Part shown: piece by piece, positions 1 through 10,633 of the stretch
Layout of the letters: every line of letters begins with the position of its first letter
Position numbering within the stretch: the first letter of the stretch is position 1
DNA from: Cryptomeria japonica
Lineage: Eukaryota > Streptophyta > Pinopsida > Cupressales > Cupressaceae
Direction of reading: 5' to 3'
Assembly: GCF_030272615.1 (NCBI RefSeq)
Contig: NC_081415.1
Location: 630,207,240-630,271,239, forward strand
DNA length: 64,000 bases
Notes under the pieces: model-generated
Databases searched by the model: none
What the model was told of the DNA's origin: nothing
Seen by the model: only the letters and a program-made list of their open reading frames with translations
Made by a program: the position numbers and the translations under genes

Positions 1-756
1 TTAGGAACATCAATTAAGATGTCACCCGGTTAAGGGATTTTAAAAAGGAACCTATTAAAGTCCACTCCGTTAAGGGAATTAAGTTGCAATGGTTAGAAAG
101 CAATAGAAGGATGATCTACTGGAGTAGCTACTAATAGCTTGATCGGATGACAATGAAAATCATACTCTATCCACACCGGTTGTGTCTTCTCTTCATAACA
201 CTGGTTTTCTTCTTATACCTTCAGCTCTGCACTTTATCGGTCCTCTGACCCTCGGCTCTACACTCTATTGGTCCTCTAACCCTTGGTTCTATACTCTGTC
301 GGCCCTCTAACCCTTGGCTCTACACTCTACTGATCTACCTCATTGTAAAGCGGAAAAATCGAACCCTAGGCGTTCTCCCCTCCCCAGCTCCGAGGAGAGG
401 GAAGGGAGAGTTACTAGGGTTGATGGTTTTCACTTAGGGGAGACTTTACATTCAAAAGAGGGGTTGAAACCCACAAGATCCAATCCCACGCAATGCAAGA
501 TTAGATTCTATATGAGTTTCAAGGGTTGTGATAGCAAGGATACCCTCTTTTGTAAAGAATGTAGAAAGATTGATTGAACTAGAAATGCATGTAGAAGCAA
601 GAAAGATTCACTTATAAACAGAGATAGGGATATGATATGAAGTTGCGGACCTGGAATTAGCAGTAAAATGTTAGGATGGTGCTGTTCTGCAAATTTGAGC
701 GAAAGTTGATGGGATGATGGCGCCCGGTGTGCACACAGTCCTCCGAAAAATCCGTG
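1..756. repeat. Exact 756-bp duplicate of 4833-5588
   Basis: Every base I compared matches the segment 4832 bases downstream, through position 756, where identity stops abruptly. The copy spans a nested-insertion junction. Positions 1-343 are element B LTR sequence and 344-756 are the start of solo LTR C, with the same CTCAT target site (339-343) as at 5171-5175. Two independent insertions would not share that junction, so this is a DNA-level duplication or an assembly artefact. The left limit lies outside the window. The small open frame at 314-577 is repeated at 5146-5409 and has no coding support. Confidence 0.95.
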
Positions 757-1239
757 TTTATGAGTGCTCTTGGTTGTCCAGAGTAGAGATTTAATATAAT
801 ATTTGATTATTTGTATAATCTTTGATTATTCATTTAAGTGCTCACTGCATTTGGAGATGCTATTCTTTCAGTTCATCTAATTTGGATTATTTTCCAATCT
901 TTGTAAGGCAGTGAGCCTTCCTCACAGTTGTAGCCCTTCTTGTTTTTGAGCGGTGAGCTCTAGGTAGTGTGTTTGAATGCATGTGCATTCCCCATTGTAA
1001 TATTTTCACATACTACTATAGACTATCATCTTATTATGGGTAGGTTCCCACTATGGTTTTTCCCTTAACCAGGTTTTCCATGTCAAAAATCTTGTTGTTG
1101 TGTGTGTTGTTGTTATTGTGTTTATCTTTGTTCTTGTTGCAATTGATCAAATTTGAAGTTGTCCTTAAACTATTTAATCTAATGAAAACTGATTCACCCC
1201 CCCACCCCTCTCATTTTTCCTTCATTGTTGTTTCCAACA
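757..1239 (+). mobile_element. LTR D: 3' fragment of a Ty1-copia LTR
   Basis: This piece carries the 3' features seen in the other copia LTRs of the window. There is a TGGTTTTTCCC...GGTTTTCCA dyad at about 1054-1082, then a GATTCACCCCCCCACCCCTCTC tract, then an end in CCAACA at 1239. A degenerate primer-binding site (ATCACTATCAAACC) follows directly. The part just upstream (gtgagcc...gtgtgctc-like words and a TGTAATATT stretch) resembles the LTRs of element H, so D may be a distant relative. The 5' part is missing: the sequence is cut at 756/757, where the exact duplicate begins. Confidence 0.7.
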
Positions 1240-2259
1240 ATCACTATCAAACCAACTGTATGCACTAGGTATTGAGGTTACAAACCAAAATTCGAAAGAA
1301 TTGAGTTTTTATCATTTATAGAAAAAAATTTATGCATTTCGGGATGCACATCACTCTTAAAACATGTTGTTTGTTGTAAAAAACTACTTTTCGAGAGAGA
1401 TGGAAAAATCAATACAATTTTATTCAAAAAAAATTAAAAAAGATATATTTAGAATTTGCAGTGCAAAATGTGGACAAAAATATGTCGGTGCCCTTTCTTG
1501 TTGATAATTAGCCCTCCTTAGGGCCCATGATTGAGTGCAGGGGTGCGAAGGTGGTAAAGAGTCTCATTATGATCATGCAGGATATTAAGGCTTTTGAATT
1601 GCGTAATCCTATCATAATGAGAAATGTAGTATTTTTGAAGAAATGGCTAGGCTTGATGGCAACCAAGAGTGGAAATTGGTGGGTAGATTATTTGATTGTG
1701 GAAGGATATGAACCCTTCAAGGCCTCTAACATGGAACTAGAAACTTCCTAGTAAATGGTAGGTGGTATAGAGCAGACTTATATTGGAAGGAGGCATGGAG
1801 GCCATTCTGGTGGCATGGCTAAGTCGGGTGCTTTGTCTTTTAGGCCCTCTAGCCCCACTAATGGAGAATGTGTTTTCGTGGATCAGAGTCTCATCTAGCA
1901 AAAGAAAAGAAAGAAAATTTGAGTATGGCCAAGGATTTTGGATTTTGAAATTTTTTGTCACAGTCATACTGGGCCTTCTAGTGTCTATCTTAAGCCATGA
2001 GATGTTTTCTTCCAATGTATGTTTTATTCTTTTAAGCTTGATACTAAGAAGTGTATGTAGTTGAGAATTTTATTAATAGTTGGTCCCAACTTGGAAAGAA
2101 GTTCTCAGTCTGTAGTGTGGTCTATGGCTTAGCCTTCACAAGATTTTTGGGTCAAAATTTCATGGTGTGTTGTATAAAATGTATAGAACAGATGATTATT
2201 TGGGTGGATGTAAATGGCCTAGAGCCTATCTATGCCCCTACTTTTGCATATGTATACCA
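1240..2259. other. Unassigned sequence left of element A
   Basis: After a decayed primer-binding-like site at 1240-1253 I find no gag or pol motif. Short open frames at 1527-1751 and 1783-2064 overlap in different frames and show no recognisable domain. This may be decayed internal sequence of the element that owned LTR D, or the older DNA into which element A inserted (A's TSD begins at 2260). Confidence 0.4.
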
Positions 2260-2264
2260 TATAT

Positions 2265-3735
2265 TGTTGGCATATTGGCATAATTGTTGAAGATATTGAT
2301 GAACCAATATAAGGACTGTTGGTGATGATATAGTTGAGATGTTGTTTGATGACTTGATGATCAGTTTGTGTTGTCATTGATGCCAACTATGGTTACATTA
2401 TTCTATCATGCTATCTAAGTGGTCTATGATTGACTAGAAAGCTATGGAATGGATTTGACAGTTAATTGGAAAATAGGACTTTAACTAGTAAATGTGAAAC
2501 TATGTTATGCTTAAGTAATTGGATCTAGAGATTGATTAGGAATTTAGTGTTGCGGTTTGGAGTATGTCTTTGTAACATTCTAATGAGGTTATGACCAGAA
2601 CCACATCATGTTTTGGCTATCAAAAGTCATGTTTGTGATTGACTGATGTATATTTTGTAGGATTTTAGTAGGGCTTAAGAATCGGTATTCAAATCTTATA
2701 ACTGGTAATAATTTTGAGTTCGACGGTGTATTACATTATGTTTGTAAGATGGTGATGACGTGGTTGAATCTACATGAAGTGTTTAAATGCTATTTTGGTG
2801 TGATCAAAGAGTGAATTTCTTGGGAATGAGAGAAGTTCTTAGTAGAATGAGATAAGGGTTTGAAAGTGTATCAGATCAATGTGCGGTGATCATTCAACGG
2901 TTGTAATTTTCTTGAAATTTGTTGTAATGGTCTATATGATGATTTATAAAGATCTGTGATGATCTGATGTAAATCTTAGGGTTTTGTAACTGACTAAGTT
3001 GTAAAGTCTATTTAGGGTAAGTCTATAATGATTTACGGTGTTGGTGATCAAAAGAAGAGTGTGTGTCCAAACTAGTGAGTGTGTCTGCAAGAGAGAAGTA
3101 GATTGGAGCAGGAAAGGATCTATACAAGAAAGCAAAGAGTTCTATTTTTTAGATCATTCATTTGTTGTTCCCTAACAGTTGCAGCAAACTCAAAATCCCT
3201 TAACAGGGTAGGTCCTGACAGGCCTGATTGTATAAATCCCTTCACTGGGTGACTCATTAGCTTGGGTTCTAAATCCTTTCACAAGGTTACTCCTAATAGA
3301 GTAAATATCCTAACAGGGTTGAGGTAAATCCCTTAATCGAGGGACTCCTAGCAGGGTCTGTTCCTAATCGGGCATAATTGTAAGCTCCTAACCGGACTAG
3401 GCTCCTAACAAGGTGCATTCCAAAAGAGTGCAAAAATCTTGTGGGTACCAATTCCCGCCGTGGTTTTTCCCATTTGGGTTTCCACGTGAAAATCCTAGTG
3501 TTTATGTGTTGCTTGATTTATTTTGTGTTAAGTTGATATCTTTCTATTACATGCATGATATGGAACACTAAAATGAGAAGTTTGATAAATCTAATTAGTA
3601 GATTGATTTAGTGGCTACCAGTATTGGTTATGATTTGTTTTGGTGAAGTATTGATAATTTTGGTTTAAGATTTCAGTTTGGTGTTAATACTGATTCACCC
3701 CCCCTCTCAGTATTAACCGAATCCTCTAAATAACA
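2265..3735 (+). repeat. 5' LTR of element A
   Basis: Begins TGTTGGCATATTGG and ends ...CTCTAAATAACA, matching 17025-18471 along its length. It contains the dyad motif TGGTTTTTCCC-ATTT-GGGTTTCCA near 3460-3484 and the CACCCCCCCTCTCAG tract just before its end. The open frame on the reverse strand at 2944-3135 lies inside the LTR and is not a gene. Confidence 0.92.
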
Positions 3736-3749
3736 ACTGGTATCAAAGA
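3736..3749 (+). promoter_or_regulatory. Primer-binding site of element A (mutated)
   Basis: ACTGGTATCAAAGA directly follows the 5' LTR. It matches the initiator-tRNA-Met type TGGTATCAGAGC, seen intact in elements H and I, apart from a G-to-A change. Confidence 0.8.
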
Positions 3750-3790
3750 ATTGGTCCTTTGTGTGCAAAAGCTTAACTGCTTGAGGAAAA

Positions 3791-4466
3791 GATCCGAAGG
3801 AGGGTCTGAAGTTTACTAAGGACAACTACACAATATGGAAAGAAAAAATGAATATTTATATCAAAGGTATGGGTTCTCATTTTTGGCAACATGTTACTAC
3901 TAAATATGTACCCCCTACTGGTCCTCTAACTCTAAATCAGCTTAAGGAACAACAGGAAAACAATTAAGCACTGTAAGCTATTGTAAGTGCACTGTCTGAT
4001 ACTGAATACATTGATGTACATGGATTAAAAACTGTATTTGAAGTTTGGGAGAATTTAGAACTAATCTATGGTTGTGATAAACATGTTCAAAAACCTAGGG
4101 AAGAGAGTCTTAGAGGTAAATTTGATGATATGAGAATGGTAGAAGGTGAAAATATAGCTCAGTATGGACAAAGAATCAAAGAGGTTGTTGGTGGTATTAA
4201 AAGTGTTGGAGGAAAGATTTAAGATGACAATGTTGTAAGTAAGATGTTGAGAACTCTTTTACCTACCTATGCTATAAGAGTTTTTTCTATTCAAGAGTTA
4301 AGGTTAGTAAGTAGTGATAAAGTCACTGTTGATTCTCCTATTGGTAAACTGACTGCATTTGAATTAAATAGTTTTGATAAGAACATTTCTAAGACATCTA
4401 AATCAGCTTTTAAAGCATTTGTAATCAATACACCTATGAGAAAAGGGAAAGATGTATGTCATAGTT
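3791..4466 (+). pseudogene. gag: Element A gag, 5' part (broken)
   Basis: One reading frame gives a copia Gag (UBN2/Retrotran_gag type). It opens with the N-terminal motif FTKDNYTIWKEKM, followed by FEVWENLELIYG, MRMVEGENIAQY and MLRTLLPTYAI, which match the same blocks in element I gag. In-frame stops lie at 3965-3967, 3974-3976 and 4220-4222. The frame runs up to the target site TAGTT at 4462-4466, where element B interrupts it, and resumes at 13299. Intact Gag would coat the retrotransposon RNA and form the particle; this copy cannot make it. Confidence 0.88.
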
Positions 4467-4832
4467 TGTTAGTCCCAATCGGTGCTGAGAGGGGAGGGGT
4501 GAAACAACACTTTATAAGTTTTTCATAATTAAAACTTTTAACTCAAATCTGCAATAACTTACTATTCATCAATACACATAATTACTGCATAAGAATATGC
4601 ATGCAAGAAAAGATATACAGTGACACCAAGATTTATCTCATGGAAACCCAAATGGGAGAAAACCACGGTGTGAGTAGGAACTCACAAAATTTGTACTCTT
4701 CTAGAGTACGCCCGTGAGGAGCCATCCCTATTAGGAGATTACAAAGACACTATTAGGTGCCAACCAATTAAGGGATTTTGTTTAAGGCATGTTAGTGCCC
4801 TTACCTTGTTAAAGGTAGCCTAGTTAAAGGAC

Positions 4833-5588
4833 TTAGGAACATCAATTAAGATGTCACCCGGTTAAGGGATTTTAAAAAGGAACCTATTAAAGTCCACTCC
4901 GTTAAGGGAATTAAGTTGCAATGGTTAGAAAGCAATAGAAGGATGATCTACTGGAGTAGCTACTAATAGCTTGATCGGATGACAATGAAAATCATACTCT
5001 ATCCACACCGGTTGTGTCTTCTCTTCATAACACTGGTTTTCTTCTTATACCTTCAGCTCTGCACTTTATCGGTCCTCTGACCCTCGGCTCTACACTCTAT
5101 TGGTCCTCTAACCCTTGGTTCTATACTCTGTCGGCCCTCTAACCCTTGGCTCTACACTCTACTGATCTACCTCATTGTAAAGCGGAAAAATCGAACCCTA
5201 GGCGTTCTCCCCTCCCCAGCTCCGAGGAGAGGGAAGGGAGAGTTACTAGGGTTGATGGTTTTCACTTAGGGGAGACTTTACATTCAAAAGAGGGGTTGAA
5301 ACCCACAAGATCCAATCCCACGCAATGCAAGATTAGATTCTATATGAGTTTCAAGGGTTGTGATAGCAAGGATACCCTCTTTTGTAAAGAATGTAGAAAG
5401 ATTGATTGAACTAGAAATGCATGTAGAAGCAAGAAAGATTCACTTATAAACAGAGATAGGGATATGATATGAAGTTGCGGACCTGGAATTAGCAGTAAAA
5501 TGTTAGGATGGTGCTGTTCTGCAAATTTGAGCGAAAGTTGATGGGATGATGGCGCCCGGTGTGCACACAGTCCTCCGAAAAATCCGTG
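4833..5588. repeat. Second copy of the exact 756-bp duplication
   Basis: Identical to 1-756. Here the sequence has its full context on both sides: the left part continues in the element B LTR (to 4467) and the right part continues in solo LTR C (to 6440). This is therefore the original locus and 1-756 is the derived or artefactual copy. Confidence 0.95.
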
Positions 5589-6440
5589 AAACGAAGGGGG
5601 ATCTATTCGTCTCTACACAAGGATTCCAGATCTTCAATTACAGCCGCGTACCTACAACCTACACACAGAAAAGAGAGGACGATTGGGGGGTTAGGGATGA
5701 GGGGTTTGCCTTTAGGTCAAACCCCAGTTTTGGAATTAACCAAGAAATGAGAAATTGCTCTAAATGTAAATGATTGTAATGTAAAACAAGTACTAGTACC
5801 TTGTTGTAAGAATGTTTGTATTCTTACATGCGAAGGTGTAGATGTTGTTGTATGTTGTATGTTGTATGTGATATGTGATCTCCTCTTCAATGGTTGAATC
5901 CTTGTCTTGAATGCAACACTTAGCCTTGAATGGAGACTTAAAATGATCAATTGCTTGAAGGAATGCTTGGATGCTTGAATGCTTGAATGTTTGAGTATCG
6001 TTTCCACGTCTTGTACACATATGTCCTTCCTCTCTTTTTCTACCTCCCCAAATGGGAGAGGAAATGTCATTTATATACTTGTCAATTAGGGTTAAAAGAC
6101 TGATTTTTCTGACCTTGGGCCGACCAGGAAGTACTATTTTCCAAATTGCAAACATAAAGACCCGAAGCCCCATAGGACACCGGGCCCAAAATAGGGCCAG
6201 GGACCAGGGCGCTGGGCGCCCTGGTCCTGAAGGACCAGGGTGCACCAGGGCGCTGGGTGCTCTGGTCCCACCTCCCGGGATAGCAGGGTACAAGGAGGGA
6301 TCAGGCAGGGTGCTGGAAAAATGCAGTTTTTGATGTTGTGGACAAGTTTCGGGGTCTCCATTCAGGTTCAGTGTTGCGTTGCCATCGTGAAGACCCAAAT
6401 GCGGTCGCAATTGCAAGTGTCACAATTTTAGGACGCTACA
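5176..6440 (-). mobile_element. Solo LTR C, nested in the element B LTR
   Basis: A 1265-bp unit starting TGTAAAGCGG and ending GACGCTACA on the + strand, with TSD CTCAT at 5171-5175 and 6441-6445. Read on the reverse strand it starts TGTAGCGTCCTAAAATTG and has a TATATAAA box near 6070-6077, so transcription is probably leftward. No internal domain is attached, so LTR-LTR recombination has removed it. The sequence is clearly more GC-rich than its surroundings. Open frames within it (5546-5773, 5793-6416 reverse, 6052-6333) overlap one another and show no domain. The superfamily is uncertain; no copia dyad is present. Confidence 0.85.
6201..6227. repeat. Perfect 12-bp GC-rich hairpin in solo LTR C
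   Basis: GGACCAGGGCGC at 6201-6212 is the exact reverse complement of GCGCCCTGGTCC at 6216-6227, with a 3-base loop. A second, imperfect copy follows at about 6232-6265. On the reverse strand it lies about 130-160 bp upstream of the TATATAAA box. Confidence 0.9.
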
Positions 6441-7347
6441 CTCATACAATCTTTGCTCTTCTAAATCATTTAGCACTTCCTCTCACTCTACTCTGCACTT
6501 TGGATTGCCTTCTATAGGATCTGCTCTTTGCAAATTTTATGATCAAGAATTTTTGAATGAACTCAAAAATACTTTATATATTTTCTGTCATCACCTTCAG
6601 GTGTTTCCTTAATCAAAGCAATCATAGATTTTAGAGGATTTCAAATTCAAAATCTCCCACTCTTTCTCTGCACACCCTGCAACAATTCCACCAATTGCTC
6701 AACTAATTATGTCACCACATTCCCTAAAAATAGTGAATTCTGGATCAAGTTCAGTCTTTTAAATGCGAACCAAAAAAACCATAGGTAATCATGACCTAGC
6801 TACATGGTGACTGAAGTTGATTCCACCAACCTTTATTTTGATGCAGACACAAGCTCACCAACTCACCTTTTCCCACCACAACTAAATAACTGATCATCAC
6901 TCCGAGATTTTAGGCAAGCACCTATCTTCCTTCTACTTAACCGGTCTACTGGTATACCACTATTCTCTTCATTGTCGGTTTGCAGTGCTTCTATCAAGTC
7001 TCTTCTTATTTTTTCCAATGAATTTCCAATTTTCATACAACCTCAAGCCCTCTTTCTTAAGTCATCTTTTGTGACTTTATTATCATCATAATGACCAACC
7101 TAAAGATTTGACCTCAACACCGATCTTCTTGAGTAACAAACTGGTTAGCTTAGTTTGTCTTCCCTTGAGTTAATTGAACCTTGATCACTTGTCTCTTATG
7201 TTGTCTCCATGTTGTTTACAAGTCATCACCTTTGCTACTGAGATACACCATTCCATTGGTACCACTCCACTAGTCAGTGTTAGACATCAATGATAAATCT
7301 CAACAAATATACTAGTTTTGGATTAACCGGTTTTGTCAATGCCAACA

Positions 7348-7366
7348 ATCTCCCCCTTTGGCATTG
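7348..7366 (-). other. Polypurine tract of element B
   Basis: The + strand reads ATCTCCCCCTTTGGCATTG beside the 3' LTR. On the coding strand this gives AAAGGGGGAGAT ending at the LTR, the plus-strand primer position. The stretch 7367-7672 is the 3' untranslated part of element B, with a second CTCCCCCTTTG at about 7529; I see no gene in it. Confidence 0.75.
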
Positions 7367-7672
7367 ATGGAAACACTTTTGAATCTATCTTATCAGTTGC
7401 TCCTGCCTATACTTTTGCTCGGAGTAAAGAATATCTCCCCCTAACACTGGCAATACTCTATTTCAGCAACTACAACTCAACACTATTTACCATCAACAAC
7501 TTCAGCTCAAACACTATAAACATATCTCCCCCTTTGAAAACAATGCCAAAAATGAATTTCAATATACTTACAAGGCTGCTCCACCTAACTAGAGCAATCC
7601 ACACTTATCAATCTATTCTTAGAGTTTTTTTCATAGAGAAATCATACGAGACTGATATAGGACCCTGTTGAC

Positions 7673-9312
7673 TTACTTAACTGCAGGTAGGGGCATCACC
7701 CCTAGCTTACCTCTAAGATATTCAAAGGTGTCCTTCTGTAGTGGCTTGGTGAAGATATCAACCACATGTTCTTTTGTTGGTATATACTCCAACCTCACTT
7801 CCTTTTCTTGAACCTGTTCTTTGAGGTAGTGATATTTTATAGCTATATGCTTTGTCTTGGAATGCATCACTGGATTCTTGGATATGTCTATAGCACTGGT
7901 GTTGTCATGGTGAATTAACACAGGTTTAGTTACCTTTTCTTGGATAGCTTCCAATAATTGCTTGATCCATACTATTTGTGTGCAATTGATTGCAACAGAA
8001 ACATACTCTGTCTCAACTGTGGATTGAGATATGCAATTTTGTTTCTTGCTTGTCCAAGACACAATCCTATCTCCAAGAAAGAATGCACCTCCACCAGTGC
8101 TCTTTCTATCATCAATGTTTCCTGCCCAATCTAAATCAGTGAAGACACTTAAGCTGAAGTCTCCCTTATGTGGATACTAGAGACCATACTCATTAGTCCC
8201 CTTTAAGTATCTAAATATTCTCTTGATTGCCACCATATGAGTCTCTTTCAGATTTGTAACAAATCTGGCAACCAAGCCAATGACTTGTGCTATGTCTGGT
8301 CTACTATGTACTACATACTGCAACTTACCGATCATGGATCGGTAAAGTGTCTCATTCACTTCGTGAGCCTCATCATTTTTGGAGAGCTTGCAACCTATAA
8401 CCATTGGAGTTCCAATAGGTTTGCAATATTCCATTCCAAAAGTCTTCAAGATATCCCTTATGTACTTGGTCTGGCTGATGAATATGCCATTCTTTAGTTG
8501 TGAGACATGTAGGCCAATGAAGAATTTTATCTTGCCGATCATGGACATCTCAAATTCTTTCTTCATTTGTTCTACAAAACCTCTTCTCATCTCATCATCT
8601 CCTCCAAAGATGATGTCATCTACAAAGATTTCAGCAATTAGATGTTTTCTTTCATCTCTGGTCTTCAGATACAGGTTACTATTATCACTGGTTCTCTTGA
8701 ACCCTATGCTTAATAAATATGAGTGCAACCTCTCATACCAAGCTCTTGGTGCTTGTTTTAGCCCATATAGAGCCTTCTGCAACCTGCATACCATATTTCT
8801 TCCATCTTCTGATGCAAACCCTTTTGGTTTCTCTATATATACTTCTTCCTCTAAAACATCGTTCAAGAATGTCGATTTGACATCCATTTGGTAAACTTTG
8901 AAATTTTTCTAAGCAGCATAGGCTAGTAAATTATGACCCCTTCCAACCCGGCCACTGGTGCAAAGGTTTCTCCATAGTCCAAACCTTCTTCCTAAGCATA
9001 GCCTTTGTAGACTAATCCTGCTTTGTTTCTTACCACTTGACTGGTTTCATCCATTTTGTTTCTAAACACCCCTTTGGTACCTATTACATTTTTGTTTTCC
9101 AGTCTGGGCACTAGAGTCCTATCATTTTTCTCAATCTGCTCTAGTTCTTCCTCCATGGCTTTGATCCAGTCATCATCTTTTAGGGCCTCATTTGCTATTT
9201 TGGGCTCAATTATGAAGAGTAGATAAGCATTCTCTCTTTCTCTTCTTTTGGTCAATACTCCTACATCTTTTTCACCAATGATATTTTTCAGTAGAGTGAT
9301 TGTTTTTGACAT
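7673..9312 (-). pseudogene. pol: Element B pol: reverse transcriptase and RNase H
   Basis: Reading leftward, the RT domain begins with EALKDDDWIKAMEEELEQI and NVIGTKGVFRNKM (9312-8992). It continues with MDVKSTFLNDVLEEEVYIE, ALYGLKQAPRAWYERL and the catalytic FVDDIIF near 8620, and ends near 8177 at IFRYLKGTNEYGL. RNase H follows: WTSKKQNCISQSTVETEY, HHDNTSAIDIS, and the C-terminal TKPLQKDTFEYLRGKLG, ending at 7673. A stop lies near 8176 and a break between 8888 and 8991. RT would copy the element RNA and RNase H would degrade it; with the breaks and the upstream deletion this copy is inactive. Its frame is better preserved than in element A. Confidence 0.9.
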
Positions 9313-9475
9313 ACTTTTCTAGTACTGGTTCATTTCTTGGAGCTTCTTCTACCGATTGTGCAGGTTCTACTTTGCAAACTTCTTCATTTGCCACTTCAAC
9401 AGGATTCTCTTCAGTAGGTTCCACTAGTACAGTGTATTTGAACCCTTTATAATCCTCTGGTTCACTCTTGCTATC

Positions 9476-10235
9476 CTATTCATTCTTCTTAGAGAACTCA
9501 TCTACTCTAACATTTACACTCTCCACAATCTTACCAGTCCTTTTGTTCAAACACTGGTATGCTTTACTCTTTGTGGAGTAACCTAAGAAGGTTCCTTCAT
9601 CACTCTTAGGATCAAACTTTCCAGAGTACTCATCCCTCTTGATATAGCACCTGCTTCCAAATACTTTGAAATAACAGACATTGGGTGAGTATCCATACCA
9701 TAATTCATAGGGAGTTTTATTTGTCCCTTTCTTCACCTATATATGGTTCAAGGCGTACACAACAGTGCTTACTTCTTTTGTCTAGATTATATGTGGGATA
9801 TCCTTCTGTATCATCAGAGTCCTAGAACAATCAATAAAAGTTATGTTCCTTCTTTCAGCAACCCCATTCTACTGAGGTGTTTTGGGTGCAGACATCTATC
9901 TCATAACCCCCTGTTCATAAACTCTTGAGAGGTGAACTCTCCTCCTCTATCTAATCTCAGACATTTTATATTCTTGTTGGTTCCTCTCTCTACTCGAGCC
10001 CTGAAGACCTTAAACATGTGAAAGGCTTCAGATTTTTCTTTCAAGAATACAACCCACATTATTCTTGAGAAGTCATCTACAAACAACATGAAATATCGGT
10101 CTCCATAGAAATTCTTGGTTCTCATAAGACCACACAAGTCTATATGAACTAAGTCCAACACATTTTAAGATAAGAAGGATTTGCTACTGAAACTAGACTC
10201 GGTCAACTTTCCTAGTTGGAATTCTTAACACAGTA
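9476..10235 (-). pseudogene. pol: Element B pol: integrase (with tail of pre-integrase domain)
   Basis: On the reverse strand, QLGKLTESSF (about 10230) is the end of the pre-integrase domain. It runs into LDLVHIDLCG with the first catalytic Asp, FVDDFSR, and CLRLDRGGEF with the second Asp. After stops (an Arg-Gly-Leu stop near 9901) comes a TPQ-stop-NGVAERRN segment near 9860 that carries the catalytic Glu. The C-terminal part, KTPYELWYGYSPNVCYFKVFGSRCYI, lies at 9736-9476. Integrase inserts the cDNA into the host genome; this copy has several stops. Confidence 0.87.
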
Positions 10236-10289
10236 TTTTTTTAGGTTTTTCAATATTTGGCATGCAGGAAGGAGAAAATATAGAGTAGT

Positions 10290-10570
10290 ATAGAAAACTT
10301 CAGCTTATTCCACATCTGAAAGGCTATTTTCAAATTTTAAACCTCAGCATACTCATTGTCAAATAGAGTGCTAGCAATCAGATCCATAGTAGCAGTGTTG
10401 TCTTGCCTTTCTTTGATCCGATCTGGAGTGAGAGCCCCTATAGGTTCATTGTACTCTATGAGTACATGGTTCTAGTATTGTTCTCCTAGGGTTCTTAGGT
10501 AGAGTTTCAATCTACTGCACCATAAGGTGTAATTCTCCTTAGAGAACTTAGGACTTTCCATTCGCATCAT
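10290..10570 (-). pseudogene. gag: Element B gag, N-terminal remnant
   Basis: From a start codon at 10570-10568 or slightly downstream, the reverse strand encodes SPKFSKENYTLWCSRLKLYL, a typical copia Gag N-terminus. It continues with PIGALTPDRIKERQDN and LIASTLFDNEYAEV, and ends near 10290 at an FQMWNKLK-like block. In-frame stops occur after EQY and after AEV. The rest of Gag, its zinc knuckle and the protease are absent: the next recognisable sequence is the pre-integrase end at about 10235. This is an internal deletion. Confidence 0.8.
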
Positions 10571-10619
10571 CTTGGATCTTTCCTTAAGTTGTTAGGCTCT
10601 TTTGAATCTAAGGACCAAA

Positions 10620-10633
10620 GCTCTGATACCAAT
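10620..10633 (-). promoter_or_regulatory. Primer-binding site of element B
   Basis: GCTCTGATACCAAT on the + strand is ATTGGTATCAGAGC on the coding strand, the site complementary to the 3' end of initiator tRNA-Met. It directly adjoins the 5' LTR. Confidence 0.92.

Larger units (their letters stand above)
4467..7347 (-). repeat. 3' LTR of element B, carrying solo LTR C
   Basis: Reads TGTTAGTCCCAATCGG... on the + strand and ends GCCAACA. It aligns with 10634-12151 except for a 1.27-kb insertion (5176-6440 plus its TSD). The copia dyad is present in reverse complement at about 4641-4670. Confidence 0.9.

Noticed and set aside
314-577. 87-codon open frame, present twice (also 5146-5409)
   Set aside because: It crosses the junction between the B LTR and solo LTR C, so it cannot be a conserved gene. 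Its duplication follows from the 756-bp DNA repeat.
5793-6416. 207-codon reverse-strand open frame
   Set aside because: It lies inside solo LTR C, overlaps several other frames, has Pro-rich composition from the GC-rich palindromes, and shows no domain.
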